The position numbers and the translations under genes were made by a program. A stretch of 64,000 nucleotides of DNA, taken from Homarus americanus (lineage: Eukaryota; Arthropoda; Malacostraca; Decapoda; Nephropidae). Below, in pieces: positions 41,394-51,650 of this stretch. The DNA lies in assembly GCF_018991925.1 (NCBI RefSeq), contig NW_024722158.1, forward strand, positions 558,057 through 622,056. The letters run 5' to 3'. Under the pieces are notes generated by a model that was not told the DNA's origin, did not search any database, and was given only the letters and a program-made list of their open reading frames with translations. How positions within the stretch are numbered: the first letter of the stretch is position 1; each line of letters begins with the position of its first letter.

Positions 41394-43752
41394 CACAGGT
41401 CCCTCGTTAATTAATCTTCACAATGCAGTAAATTTCACACCCAATCACCTTCCATAAGAATTTCATTTGTCAACAAAATCCCACGATTTCTTCAAATATG
41501 TTTTCTGTTCACCAAAGGAATATTAGTCCCGCCAATACAGTAATCGGTCAATAAATTCATTCCTACTTGAGTAAATATTCAACAATTTTCCAAGTTTATA
41601 TTGCACTTTTTAAATATTTAACACTTATTTAAATATAATCAGAGTACAGGGATATTAGTTTTTTGATGCACCCAACAGCCACTAAACTCACCAACAAGCA
41701 TGCCATTTAATTCTGGTCAGTGGAGGTAACATCTTGCTTTTCAGCTCAAATCATAAACTATTTTATGTTTTACAGCACAATATTGGTCATTCTGGAAATT
41801 ATTTCACATATTGATAATATATATGCAAGCAGTGTTGACGAAAGAAATAATCTTATTTACAGTACTAAACTTAAAATGTAGTGTTGAAATCAATCAAAGA
41901 TAAGAAAGAAATCTAGAAAAGGTTTACTCTAATCCAGGAAACAGAAACACAGCAGCTTTTAACAGTATTGAACAAATGCTTAGTAAACCATGCATACTTC
42001 CATCAACTGTGTCATAATTCCTGCACAGAAAGACAAGCAAGTTCATATGAGACAAATCACCACTGGCAGTTGCAGAATCTAATTCAGCAGGAATAGAGGT
42101 TACTTCTCATTTGGATTTTGTTAAAACAAATGAAGGTGATTCAATCTTCACAAATTTATTTCAGAAAGAGCCAGAAATTTCTACGAACATTTGTATGAAG
42201 ATAACCTTGGTTCTTTCCAAGAACAGAGTCGAAGAGTTTAGGCCAGCATGGGCTGAAGTTTGAAAAATCAAGAAAATAGTTGACATTTTCAGTGTTATAA
42301 GTATGGTGAGGCTGCCAAGTGCAGATAAAGAAGGAGGTAAAATTTAGTAGACCTTAGAAGAACTGTGGAGGAAGAAAATTCTTCCTAAAAAGTGCTCAGT
42401 TGTGAAGTAAAACTGGGCTAATTGGAAAGATGCCCAAAGAACATCTATCACCAAAGATGAAGCCTCTTTACCTGGGCATAAACCCAAGAAAGACTGTCTC
42501 ACCTCTATTGCTTGGTGCCAATGTTTCAGGGATTTGACGAAGCCTCTGTTGGTCTAATACCACTCTGAAACCCAGGTGTTCTGCCAACAAAAGTAAGAGG
42601 ACAGCTTTGAGTTTATTAGTTCAACCGTATAGGCATGGGGTGACAAAGACAGCTCTTAATGAATGGGCCATGATGTTTTTCCTTTCTGTCAAGAGCTACC
42701 TAACCACTAATGTTCCTTCAAAGGCTCTTTCTCCTCATGGGTTATGACCTCTGAATCCTGGCTAAAGACTTTGGAGGCCCATTGGATTTGTCAGCGTTGT
42801 TTTTGGCTCTTACATTGCTGTTGCTACCAATTATACAGCTAATGACCAGAGAATGACTAGCAACTTTAAGAAGCTGCATGAACAAAATATTTAGGATGTA
42901 AGCCAATGGTAGGCACTCTATCGATCCAGATCTAACACTCGGCACAGTTCAAATAATATCCTGGAGATCAAAATTGGATTAGCTATCATATGAGGAGTTC
43001 TCATTAGATCCTCAAGAAAGCACGCTTACCAGTAACGAAGATTTTGAGGGGATTTGATGAAGAAGCTGGAGTTGGATAAGGAAATCAGTCCATTGTCGTC
43101 AATGGGCCTTGAAGTGGAGGAGGATGATGGAAGATTGTGATGTCTCAAAGAGCAGGAAACACTTGAAGACTTAAAGCAACTTGATGAGATGTTAGAAGCC
43201 ACACTCAGAGGAGGAAAGGAAAGTGATGAATCATATGTCTTCTTCAGATTTAGCTGATAAGTTGTTCACTACTGGGAGAAGTCTAGAACCACTTAAGGCA
43301 CTTTGATGTGAAACAACAGAACCTATTTTGTGTAATGTTGAAGACAGAGACTTTCAAAAATCAGTTAATGATAAGGAGAAACTGCCCTACAAAACAAAAT
43401 CTACAGTTTCTTCTGAGACAACGGAGAAAGATGCTACCTCAGCCTTTTCACTTCAAAAAGAGAGAGAGGATTTTCCTTGAGAATCTGTTGTCCGAGAGGT
43501 TCTGACATTTTTAGTGACTCGCCTTTCCAAGAATCAGTGAAAATGCTTCTTTCTCCTTCTCTCCCATCAAAGAGCCTTCTACAAACACACCTTTAAAGTA
43601 GATGTACTTTACTGCATTTTTTTTTTTTTTTTTTACTTTTGGTAATTTTCGGTGAGCTGGAACCAATTACCCAAAAACCCATTGAAACAATGGTTTCGGT
43701 CAACAAAATTTTCGGTTAACGAACAACCTTCTGGAAAACCGAGGGACCACTG
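41394..43752 (+). mobile_element. Decayed Tigger-2 element on the plus strand
   Basis: The right end is clear: GTTAACGAACAACCTTCTGG and then GAGGGACCACTG followed by TA. The left end is degraded (CACAGGTCCCTCGTTAAT at about 41394). Between them are unframed transposase pieces. Examples are the codons matching EDFRAS-GWFEKF near 42230, the KDEASLPGHKP-like stretch near 42460, and the HKL-like and PIP-region remains near 43350-43480. Many indels; older than the 26144 copy. Confidence 0.75.
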
Positions 43753-44106
43753 TATATGGTGTATGCCATTAACAAAAGTTTTGTGGGGAAAATTGATAAA
43801 GCAAAAAAATATTCACCATGTGCGGTCTCGCCTGCCCTGGGGGCCTCAGAGATGTGATCTTGAAACTGAAAAGCTTAAAACTTATCTCGTGCGTGAGAAA
43901 ATATGCTTCAGCTTCCCTGGTCTTCCTCTGTGGTATTAATTGTTTGTAGACAGGACCAGTACAGCATAAGATTGGATGGTACTGCAATTAACTCATTTAT
44001 ATTATTGTGTAGAGTGTATGACACACTAGGTTATAACGGTTCATCATTGTCGGTCATCCAAGACAATGTAAACATAGTTTAATTATTTTTTTCCTCTCTT
44101 CTCCAG

Positions 44107-44336
44107 ACTTGATCCAGCAGACAGAGTGGCATCGCATTGCTGTGTTCAAACCATACCTCCGAGAGACAGTTTACCGTTATTTAACAAAAGGTCAGAGAGT
44201 CCTGATTCAGGGTAGACTTGGCTACTTAGAGCGAAGGGACCCAGAGGATAATTCTCTCATTATGAAGACTGCAACCATAGTGGCTGATGAAGTTATATTC
44301 TTCAATAGAAATGAACTGAGTAATGAGGAATATTAG
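44107..44336 (+). CDS. mtSSB: Mitochondrial single-stranded DNA-binding protein, last exon
   Basis: The exon follows a good acceptor (TTTTTTCCTCTCTTCTCCAG, AG at 44105-44106). It starts with two bases of a split codon and ends at TAG. The 75 codons read LIQQTEWHRIAVFKPYLRET, then YLTKGQRVLIQGRLGYLERR, TATIVADEVIFF and NRNELSNEEY. TEWHRI-VF, KGQRVLIQGRL and ATIVADEVIFF are the second half of the SSB OB-fold, in animal mtSSB (SSBP1) form. The protein would coat single-stranded mtDNA at the replication fork as a tetramer. No frame damage. The first half (about 60-75 residues plus the mitochondrial targeting peptide) lies in upstream exons not recognised here. Confidence 0.9.
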
Positions 44337-44502
44337 GTGTGTGGGAATATATTGTACGCTATGAAATACCTAGATAGCCGTTATCACTGGTTCGTATTTA
44401 CTGTTAGCCAGAAGAGCACCTTCTCCCAGTTTTGGGCATAATATAAATCTTATCTGCTGTGCACACCATTGGTATTGTATTAGTACTATTCTCTAGTTGT
44501 TT

Positions 44503-44508
44503 AATAAA
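44503..44508 (+). promoter_or_regulatory. Polyadenylation signal AATAAA
   Basis: Canonical AATAAA about 165 bases after the mtSSB stop codon, followed by GCTTAAAAAAAA. It plausibly ends that transcript. Confidence 0.65.
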
Positions 44509-44786
44509 GCTTAAAAAAAATTCACTCTCAGTTTTGCTCTTGTTAACCCATAGATGGTCAATTAATTTAACATACTGTAAGTCTGGCCCAGATGGTCAAA
44601 AGATTTTCCACATTCTTTTTGTTGGCTGAAACAACCCCAAAGGACCCCCAAAGTCACATGGTAACAATGAAAAGCACACCTAAAAGCTCCTTGTGTGGTT
44701 TAAAGGTCCAGGGCTGTCAAGCATGCCATGTGTGTATGTGTGTGCAGTGTCATTCAGAGGTGACAGCATGTTTGCTACCACTTCTA
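44509..44786. other. Spacer after mtSSB
   Basis: No feature recognised before the Tigger-derived palindrome. Confidence 0.4.
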
Positions 44787-44957
44787 CAGTGGTCCCTTGG
44801 TTGACGAGCACAATCCGTTCTAGAAGGTTGCTCGTTAACCGAAACCATTGTTTCAATGGGTTTTTGGGTAATTGGTTCCAGCTCACCGAAAATTGTCTAA
44901 ATTCAACAAAAAAGGTAAAAAAGTACACTTACTTTGAGGTGTGTATGTAGAAGGCTC

Positions 44958-44997
<40 letters not shown>

Positions 44998-45178
44998 GGA
45001 ATTAGAATGGGGGTGGAGGAGAAGGGAGAAGAGAAGGAAGTGGAGGTGGAGGAGAAGCATCTTACTGCTTCTTGGAAGGTGAGTCACCTTCCATGAAAAT
45101 GTCAGGAACCTCTGGATTGACAGATTCTCCATGAACATCCTCTCTCCTTCTTGAAGTGGAAGGCTGAGGGATAGCATC

Positions 45179-45639
45179 TTATTCCCTCTGCCTTTTACTG
45201 AAGAAAGTGTCAATTGTGGTCTGGTCTTGGGCATCTGTCCTCCTCACCATTAACTTATGTTTAAAGAAGGAGACCACTGAGTCCTCAACATGACACAAAG
45301 TTAGTTCAGTTTTTTCCACTTCTGGGTGCTTTGAAGCCAGTTCCCTGAACTTCTCCCAGTGGTAAATCACATCTTTCAACTGTTTAGCTGACATATGGTC
45401 ATCACTTTCAATTTCCTCCTCACCACTGTCAGCCTCTACCTGTAACATCTCATCCAGTTGCTTCAAGTCATCATGAGTAAGTTCCTCCTCATGAGACATC
45501 ACAAGCTCTTCCACATCCTCCTCCTCCACTTCAAGGCCCAATGACTGACCAATGGACACAATCTGCTGGTCCAACTCTGTTTCTTCCTCAAATCCCTCAA
45601 AATCGTGGACTACTGATGGCCAATTATTGACTACTGAAT
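45179..45639 (-). pseudogene. Tigger-2 transposase C-terminus, left arm
   Basis: Open minus frame with WPSVVHDFEGFEEETELDQQ, VMSHEEELTHDDLKQLDEML, YHWEKFRELASKHPEVEKTE and QTTIDTFFSKRQRE (PIP-box-like). It begins abruptly at 45640, where the plus-strand core starts. Confidence 0.88.
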
Positions 45640-46410
45640 TCATTTGTGAAAGAGCCAGGGAGATTTACGAACATTTAAAGACAGATCAACCCGGTTCTTC
45701 AGGCACAGAATTTGAAGATTTTCGGGCCAGCAAAGGCTGGTTCGAAAAATTTAAGAAAAGAAGTGACATTCTCAGTGTTGTTAGTCATGGTGAAGCTTCT
45801 AGTGCTGATAAGGAAGGGGCAACAAAGTTTTTAGTTGAATTTAAAGAGCTGATGGAAGAAGAAAATTATCTTCCACAGCAAGTGTTCAATGTGGACGGAA
45901 CTGGGCTGTTCTGGAAAAAGATGCCCAAAAGAACATTCATCACCAGAGATGAAGCCTCTTTACCTGGGCATAAACCCATGAAAGACCGTTCTCACTCTAT
46001 TGCTTGGTGCCAATGCTTCAGGGGATTTCCGACTGAAGCCTATGCTTGTCTACCACTCTGAAAACCCCAGGGTGTTCTAGTAACAGAAAGTGGTAAGAAC
46101 AAAGCTTGGAGTTTATTGGAAGTCCAACCGTAAGGCATGGGTAACAAGACAGCTCTTTAATGAATGGGCTGTTGATGTGTTTTGCCCTTCTGTCAAGAGC
46201 TACCTAACCACCAATAAACTCCCTTTAAAGGCTCTTCTCCTCATGGATAATGCTCCTGGTCATGACCCTGACCTTGCCAGAAATTTGGAGTATCAATTTG
46301 ACTTTGTGAAAGTGATGTTTTTACCTCCAAACACTACATCAATCATACAGCCAAAGGACCAGAATGTGATCAGCAACTTCAAAAAGTTGTACATGAAGAA
46401 AATGAACTAA
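45640..46410 (+). pseudogene. Tigger-2 transposase core, plus strand
   Basis: Starts at EFICERAREIYEHLKTDQPG, continues FRASKGWFEKFKKRSDIL and FNVDGTGLFWKKMPKRTFIT. The first catalytic Asp-Glu is Gly here (VDGTG instead of VDETG). After a frameshift near 46010-46090 come LLLMDNAPGHDPDLARNLEY and SIIQPKDQNVISNFKKLYMK, where the usual PMDQ reads PKDQ. It is followed by a small deletion and a new frame. Confidence 0.85.
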
Positions 46411-46439
46411 CACTGAAACATTTCTGGAAGACACAATTC

Positions 46440-47084
46440 AACATCCTGGAGGCTGTAAAATTGATTGTGTCATCATGGCAAGAAGTCTCCACTAGATCCC
46501 TCAATTCTTCATGGAAAGCACTGTGGCCATCAGTAGTCCATGATTTTGAGGGATTTGAGGAAGAATCAGAGTTGGACAAGGAGATTGTGTCCATTGGTCA
46601 GTCATTGGGCCTTGAAGTGGAGGAGGAGGATGTGGAAGAGCTTGTGATGTCTCATGAGGAGGAACTTACTCCTGATGACTCGAAGCAACTGGATGAGATG
46701 TTACAGGTAGAGGCTGACAGTGGTGAGGAGGAAATTGAAAGTGATGACCATATGTCAGCTAAATAGTTGAAAGATGTGATTTACCACTGGGAGAAGTTCA
46801 GGGAACTGGCTTCAAAGCACCCAGATGTGGAAAAAACTGAACTAACTTTGTGTCATGTTGAGGACTCAGTGGTCTCCTTCTTTAAACATAAGTTAATGGT
46901 GAGGAGGACAGATGCCCCACAGACCACAATTGACACTTTCTTCAGTAAAAGGCAGAGGGAACAAGATGCTATCCCTCACCCTTCCACTTCAAGAAGGAGA
47001 GAGGATGTTCATGGTGGAGAATCTGTCAGTCCAGAGGTTCCTGACATTTTCATGGAAGGTGACTCACCTTCCAAGAAGCATTAA
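46440..47084 (+). pseudogene. Tigger-2 transposase C-terminus, right arm
   Basis: SSWQEVSTRSLNSSWKALWP through the acidic region, one in-frame stop (TAG at about 46764), then LKDVIYHWEKFRELASKHPD, QTTIDTFFSKRQREQD and a Ser/Pro-rich end. It is the direct counterpart of the left-arm frame at 45179-45639. Confidence 0.88.
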
Positions 47085-47345
47085 AATGCTTCTCCTCCAC
47101 CTTCACTTCCTTCTCTTCTCCCTTCTCCTCCTCCACCTCCCACTTCAAATTCACATCATCATCATCATCCAGGAGCCTTCTACATACACACCTCAAAGTA
47201 AGTGAATTTTTCTACCTTTTTTGTTGAATTTAGGTAATTTTCGGTGAGCTGGAACCAATTACCCAAAAACCCATTGAAACAATGGTTTCGGTTAACGAGT
47301 AACCTGCTGGAACGGATTGTGCTCGTTAACCGAGGGACCACTGTA

Positions 47346-47590
47346 CATAGAAAAACTGAAGAAAATAAGACCCTGATTGTAGCTGTAGTAAAATTAATGT
47401 AAAAAAATTAATATGGTTGTTTTAAGTAATGTTATTTAATGATAATAAATGGAACAATAGAAGTAGCTAACCATTAATGGTAAAGAAAAAAAGTGAGATA
47501 GCGTATCTAAGTGCGCACAGGTGAAAACATATCATCATTACTCTACATAAGAATATGAAAACAACATTTATTTACTGTTCATATATATTT
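47346..47590 (-). repeat. Inverted copy of the 13250-13520 repeat
   Basis: Matches in reverse complement the 13.25-13.52 kb segment (AATAAATGGAACAATA, AACCATTAATGGTAAA, TGCGCACAGGTGAAAACATA). It is interior sequence of a dispersed TIR element, of which TTTTTACAGTCTAAATAGGT near 47960 may be another end. Confidence 0.75.
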
Positions 47591-48009
47591 TAATTATGTT
47601 TCTGAATTTAAAAAAAAATTCTACCCACCAGTGGTGGTAAAGTTGAAAACATGAGGACAGCCAATGTTGTTGTGTGTGTTTTTACTCGGATGACGAAGTT
47701 GCCAAGTCATGAGGTTCAACTCTAGCTGAAGCTGTAGAACATAAAAACCTTTTCTGTGTTGTTTTTAGTTTTTATTTAACTTTATGTGTTATTTTCGTTA
47801 GTTTATTAGGATGTTGCTTTATTACAGGTAGTAATATGCCAAAAAAGTAGGGTAAATAAGGCAAAATTTAGCCAAACATCGAAAGTACCAGACTCAAATT
47901 AATTTTATCCATAGGAAGTTGTATTTAAATTTGGACGATTTGAACTTAGTGAGGTTTTTACAGTCTAAATAGGTGTCCAAATATGAGAGCCTACTGTAAA
48001 TAATTCACT

Positions 48010-48384
48010 AGACTGTGAGTGTTGGTACAGTTGCCAGGGCAGATCTCTTGCGTCATTTTTTAAAGTTTATTTATAGATACTCTACATAAATTTTTGTTCA
48101 TTACATTTGAAACATCAATCTTTGTTAATTAAATTTGAAACAAAAGAAAACTACGATATTGTACTTCTAAATACCGGATATTTTCATTAAAATATTACAT
48201 CACAAGTATATTTTACCTTAACTGTGACTGAATGAATATATTCTCAGAAATAAATATGGAAATGTAATATATTTGCTGAAATGACGTACATATTAGAGTG
48301 GAAAGTGGGATAAAATCATGACGAAAACAATGACTTTCGCTTTCTTTCTGTGTTCAAAAGATTTTATTGTGGAACAAACCTGTA
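48010..48384 (+). repeat. Copy of the 9777-10203 transposon interior
   Basis: Near-identical to 9777-10203 (GTTGCCAGGGCAGATCTCTT, CATTTGAAACATCAATCTTT, GTGGGATAAAATCATGACGA). Same orientation. A fragment of the outer TIR element family, cut at its right by the Tigger MITE. Confidence 0.85.
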
Positions 48385-49194
48385 CAGTGGTCCCGCGGTT
48401 AACGAACACAATTCGTTCTAGAAGGTTGCTCGTTAACCGAAACCATTGTTTCAATGGGTTTTTTGGTAATTGGTTCCAGCTCACCGAAAATTGCCTAAAT
48501 TCAACAAAAAAGGTAGAAAAGTACACATACTTTGAGGTGTGTATGATGAAGGCTCCTGGATGAAGATAATGATGATGGAAATTAGAATGGAGGTGGAGGA
48601 GAAGGGAGAAGAGAAGGCATTGGTGTGGAAGAGAAGTCACCCCATGGTGCCATTTCACCCATAAAATTTTAGTTCACTTGGTGAAATTCAAGATTATTTT
48701 CTTTAAATCAACACAAATATATTTCTAAATGACCAATAATTTCACTGGAAACACAGAAAAAAAGCATTTATGTTAAAGAGTCTCGAACAAGATGTTCCTT
48801 CCTCTGAACCGATAAACAAACTGACGCCAAGCTTGGTGTGTTGAGTGGCTGTTTGGCGTGCAAAAAAATAGGTTCCTGTACTTCAATTATGTTCAATAAT
48901 TGTTAAAATGACTAAAAAAATTTTATATAAAACTTTTAAAATTATTGTATAGTACAACCTTCTTGATATTTATTAAAATGGTAATGAATTTAAGCCCTAA
49001 AACCAATTACTGTATTGGTGGACTAATACTACAGCTGGTGGGCAGCCAAATGCAGGCGAAAACATGTTGGGAAAAATTCGTAAGGTATTCGTTAACCAAA
49101 ATTTTTTCGTTAACCAAAGTGAAGAATCTTATAGATGGTAATTTGTAAACTGAAATTTCGTTAACCGAGGCGTTCGTTAACCGAGGGATCACTG
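48385..49194. mobile_element. Non-autonomous Tigger-2 MITE (810 bp)
   Basis: TIRs CAGTGGTCCCGCGGTTAACG and the inverted form ending GAGGGATCACTG with TA flanks. It keeps the two ends of the 26144-28659 element, including AGGTGTGTATGATGAAGGCT and TAAAACTTTTAAAATTATTG, and deletes the transposase. Confidence 0.9.
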
Positions 49195-49223
49195 TACTGT
49201 ACATGTACTAAATGATTACGGTA

Positions 49224-50653
49224 CAGTCATGCGCCGGTTAACGTCTGATCGCATATACGTCCGTGGCCCCACCCCCCTCCCCCCCCCAAAAAAACTTCCG
49301 TGACGCCTGCTGGACCACCACTCCACTACCCCCTGATGGAGACACGATGATCCTCCCCATACTGGTCAGATATTGTGTGTTAAAGGAATATGCTTCCTTC
49401 CTTAGGCTTGTTTTAAGCATTTGCCTCCAGGTGTGATGTTAACCTACATCTATTGAGGATAAAATCTTTCACCTACAAATTGACAATAACACATTTGCTG
49501 TAATCAGACATATCTAGTTGCCTCAACAATTGCAACCCCAGTTGCAATTGGGGTTGCAATTTCGAATTCTGTGGCATTACTAAGGAATAACTAAGTCTCT
49601 GGTGCACTCTAAGATTAAGAGAGAAAACAGAGGACTCAGGCGTCCTGATGTGAGAGAAAACGGACTCGTATGATGGGGGACCAAATAAAAAAAGCATCCC
49701 TACATGTTTTGTGGACTGCAGTATTAAGCGTACCCTTTTCATTACTTTGTAATAAATCTAGCCATGCCTATGTGTGTTTATGATATTTACCATAACATTA
49801 TATATATATTGAGTGGGTCTAAATGGTCGTAAAATGGGAAACTTGGGGTTGGGTCTTGGGTGCCTGGAACCAATTAGAATAAATCCCATAGGTTCTGTAC
49901 TTTCGTTATCGGCGGGGTCCCAATTAGGTGCGATAACCAAGGGATGACTGTACTGTACTGTATATACAGTCATGCACCGGTTAACGTCCGACCGAACAAC
50001 GTCCGATCGCATATCGTCCAATTTAACCTCCCCGAAAAAAAACGTGACGCCTGCTCGACCACCACTCCAGGAACCCCTGACGGAGACGATGATCCTCCCC
50101 AAACTGGTCAGATATTATGTGTTAAAGGATTATGCTTCCTTACTTAGGCTTTTCTAAGCATTTGCCTACAGGTGAAATGTTAACCTACATCTATTTAGGA
50201 TAAAATCTTTCACCTACAAATTGACAATAACACATTTGCTGTAATCAGACATATCTAGTTGCCTCAACAATTGCAAGTTGCAATTCCAAAATCTGTGGCA
50301 TTACTAAAAATAGTAAAGATTCTGGTGCACTCTAAGATTAAGAGAGAAAATGGAGGACTCAGGCGTCCTGATGTGAGAGAAAACGGACTGGTATGACGGG
50401 GGACCAAATAAAAGAAGCATAGCTACATGTTTTGTGGACTACAGTATTAAGCGTACCCTTTTCATCACTTTGTAATAAACCTAGCCATGCCTATGTGTGT
50501 TTATGATATTTACCATAACATTATTTATATATTTAGTGGGTATAAATGGTCGTAAAATGGGAAACTTGGGGTTGGGGGTTGGGTCCCTGGAACCAATTAG
50601 AATAAATCCCATAGGTTCTGCACTTTCGTTATCGGCGGGGTCCCAATTAGGCT
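49224..50653. mobile_element. Two tandem copies of a TIR-element left part
   Basis: The left TIR CAGTCATGCGCCGGTTAACG at 49224 is repeated as CAGTCATGCACCGGTTAACG at 49967. Both are followed by the same roughly 690 bases (CCTGATGTGAGAGAAAACGG, ATAAATCCCATAGGTTCTG). The first copy ends with another family's right end (GATAACCAAGGGATGACTG, 49950). The second is cut by the gypsy LTR at 50654. Matching right ends are at 53336 and 55019. Confidence 0.8.
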
Positions 50654-51197
50654 TGTAGCGTACTGTATGTGGCCAGTTGTCAATTCTCTTTGTATGGGCA
50701 CACAAACGTACGTACATGTAGATATCTCACACTCAGGAATGAGGTAGGATAGAATCTCACAATGCGCTTTCTGTATATATATTGTTGTACAGCGCAGTGC
50801 TTAGGGGTGACTAGGTGAGGAGAAACTTGCTCAGAGGTTCCGTAGGGTGAGGAGGTTTCTGAGGAAGCTGAGTGGTGAGGAGCTGTGAGAGATGTTGCTG
50901 GTCCAGTAGCCGAGTGTAGAATGGTCTCCCTGGCCAGGCATGGCCGTATTTATACAATTTACGAGGATCAGGATTTGGGGTGAGCGTAGCGAGAGGACCA
51001 ATCACAGCGGCTTAAGCGTAAGGTGTGAAACGCTCTGATCCTGAACCAGAGGTTGAAGGTAGAGACTAGGTCGGCGATCGTATCCCTGCGTCCTCTGCAT
51101 AGACCTAGTCTCTCGGCATAGCTGGCTGTACGCTGATTGGTTGGTAGGCGCGCGGCCGGAGCTCAGTTGGGAGTTGTAGGGGAGAGGAGCCACTACA
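50654..51197 (-). repeat. Ty3/gypsy 3' LTR (544 bp)
   Basis: Bounded by TGTAG and CTACA, the usual TG...CA inverted ends, and preceded on the minus strand by a polypurine tract. Only this LTR is present, because the element is truncated before its 5' half. Confidence 0.75.
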
Positions 51198-51217
51198 ATA
51201 CTCCCCCTCCCCTCCCA
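51198..51217 (-). promoter_or_regulatory. Polypurine tract of the gypsy element
   Basis: Minus strand GGGAGGGGAGGGGGAGTAT directly abuts the LTR start, the expected primer site for plus-strand DNA synthesis. Confidence 0.75.
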
Positions 51218-51449
51218 GCGCGGCGGGAGGCTGGATGTTGTCCGGGTTGTGTCCCACACATAACACATACCGGGCAGGTGTACGTACGACTCGGCCGCTA
51301 CGTGTAATAACTCCGTCTAGTGACACAAAACCTGTGGGAGAATCAGGGGGAGAAAGAGGGTTTGGGATTAGAGGAGGTTGTACAAGCAATGGTTGTTGTG
51401 CTCCTGTTGCTGCAGGGGCTGCATCAGGAGGAGGGTCCATAGCAGGAGC

Positions 51450-51650
51450 AGGTTTCTATGACAGGAGGGGGGTCTATTACAGGTTCAGGTTCTATGACAG
51501 GAGGGGGGTCTATGATAGGTACAGGTTCTATGACAGGAGGAGGGTCCATGGCAGGAGGAGGTTCTATGATAGGTGCAGGTTCTATGATAGGAGGAGGGTC
51601 TATGGTAGGAGCGGGCTCTATAACAGCAGCAGGGTTCAGGACAGGAACAG
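51450..51650 (-). repeat. Pro-rich coding minisatellite at the pol C-terminus
   Basis: On the plus strand, repeats of GGAGGAGGGTCTATGATAGG type (about 15-30 bases) encode alternating Pro-Pro-Pro and Val/Ile-Ile-Glu/Asp-Pro. The frameshift of pol occurs here in a G run. Confidence 0.85.

Larger units (their letters stand above)
44787..47343. mobile_element. Palindromic Tigger-2 derivative with two 3' ends
   Basis: Both ends are the same transposon end: CAGTGGTCCC on the left and its inverted copy GGGACCACTG on the right, with TA flanks at 44785-44786 and 47344-47345. The left arm (44787-45640, minus) and right arm (about 46500-47343, plus) each carry the transposase C-terminal region and the 3' end. 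The central part (45640-46450, plus) carries the second HTH and catalytic core. The N-terminus and normal 5' end are missing. The structure is therefore 3' end, inverted C-terminus, core, C-terminus, 3' end: an inverted duplication within one transposon. Confidence 0.87.
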
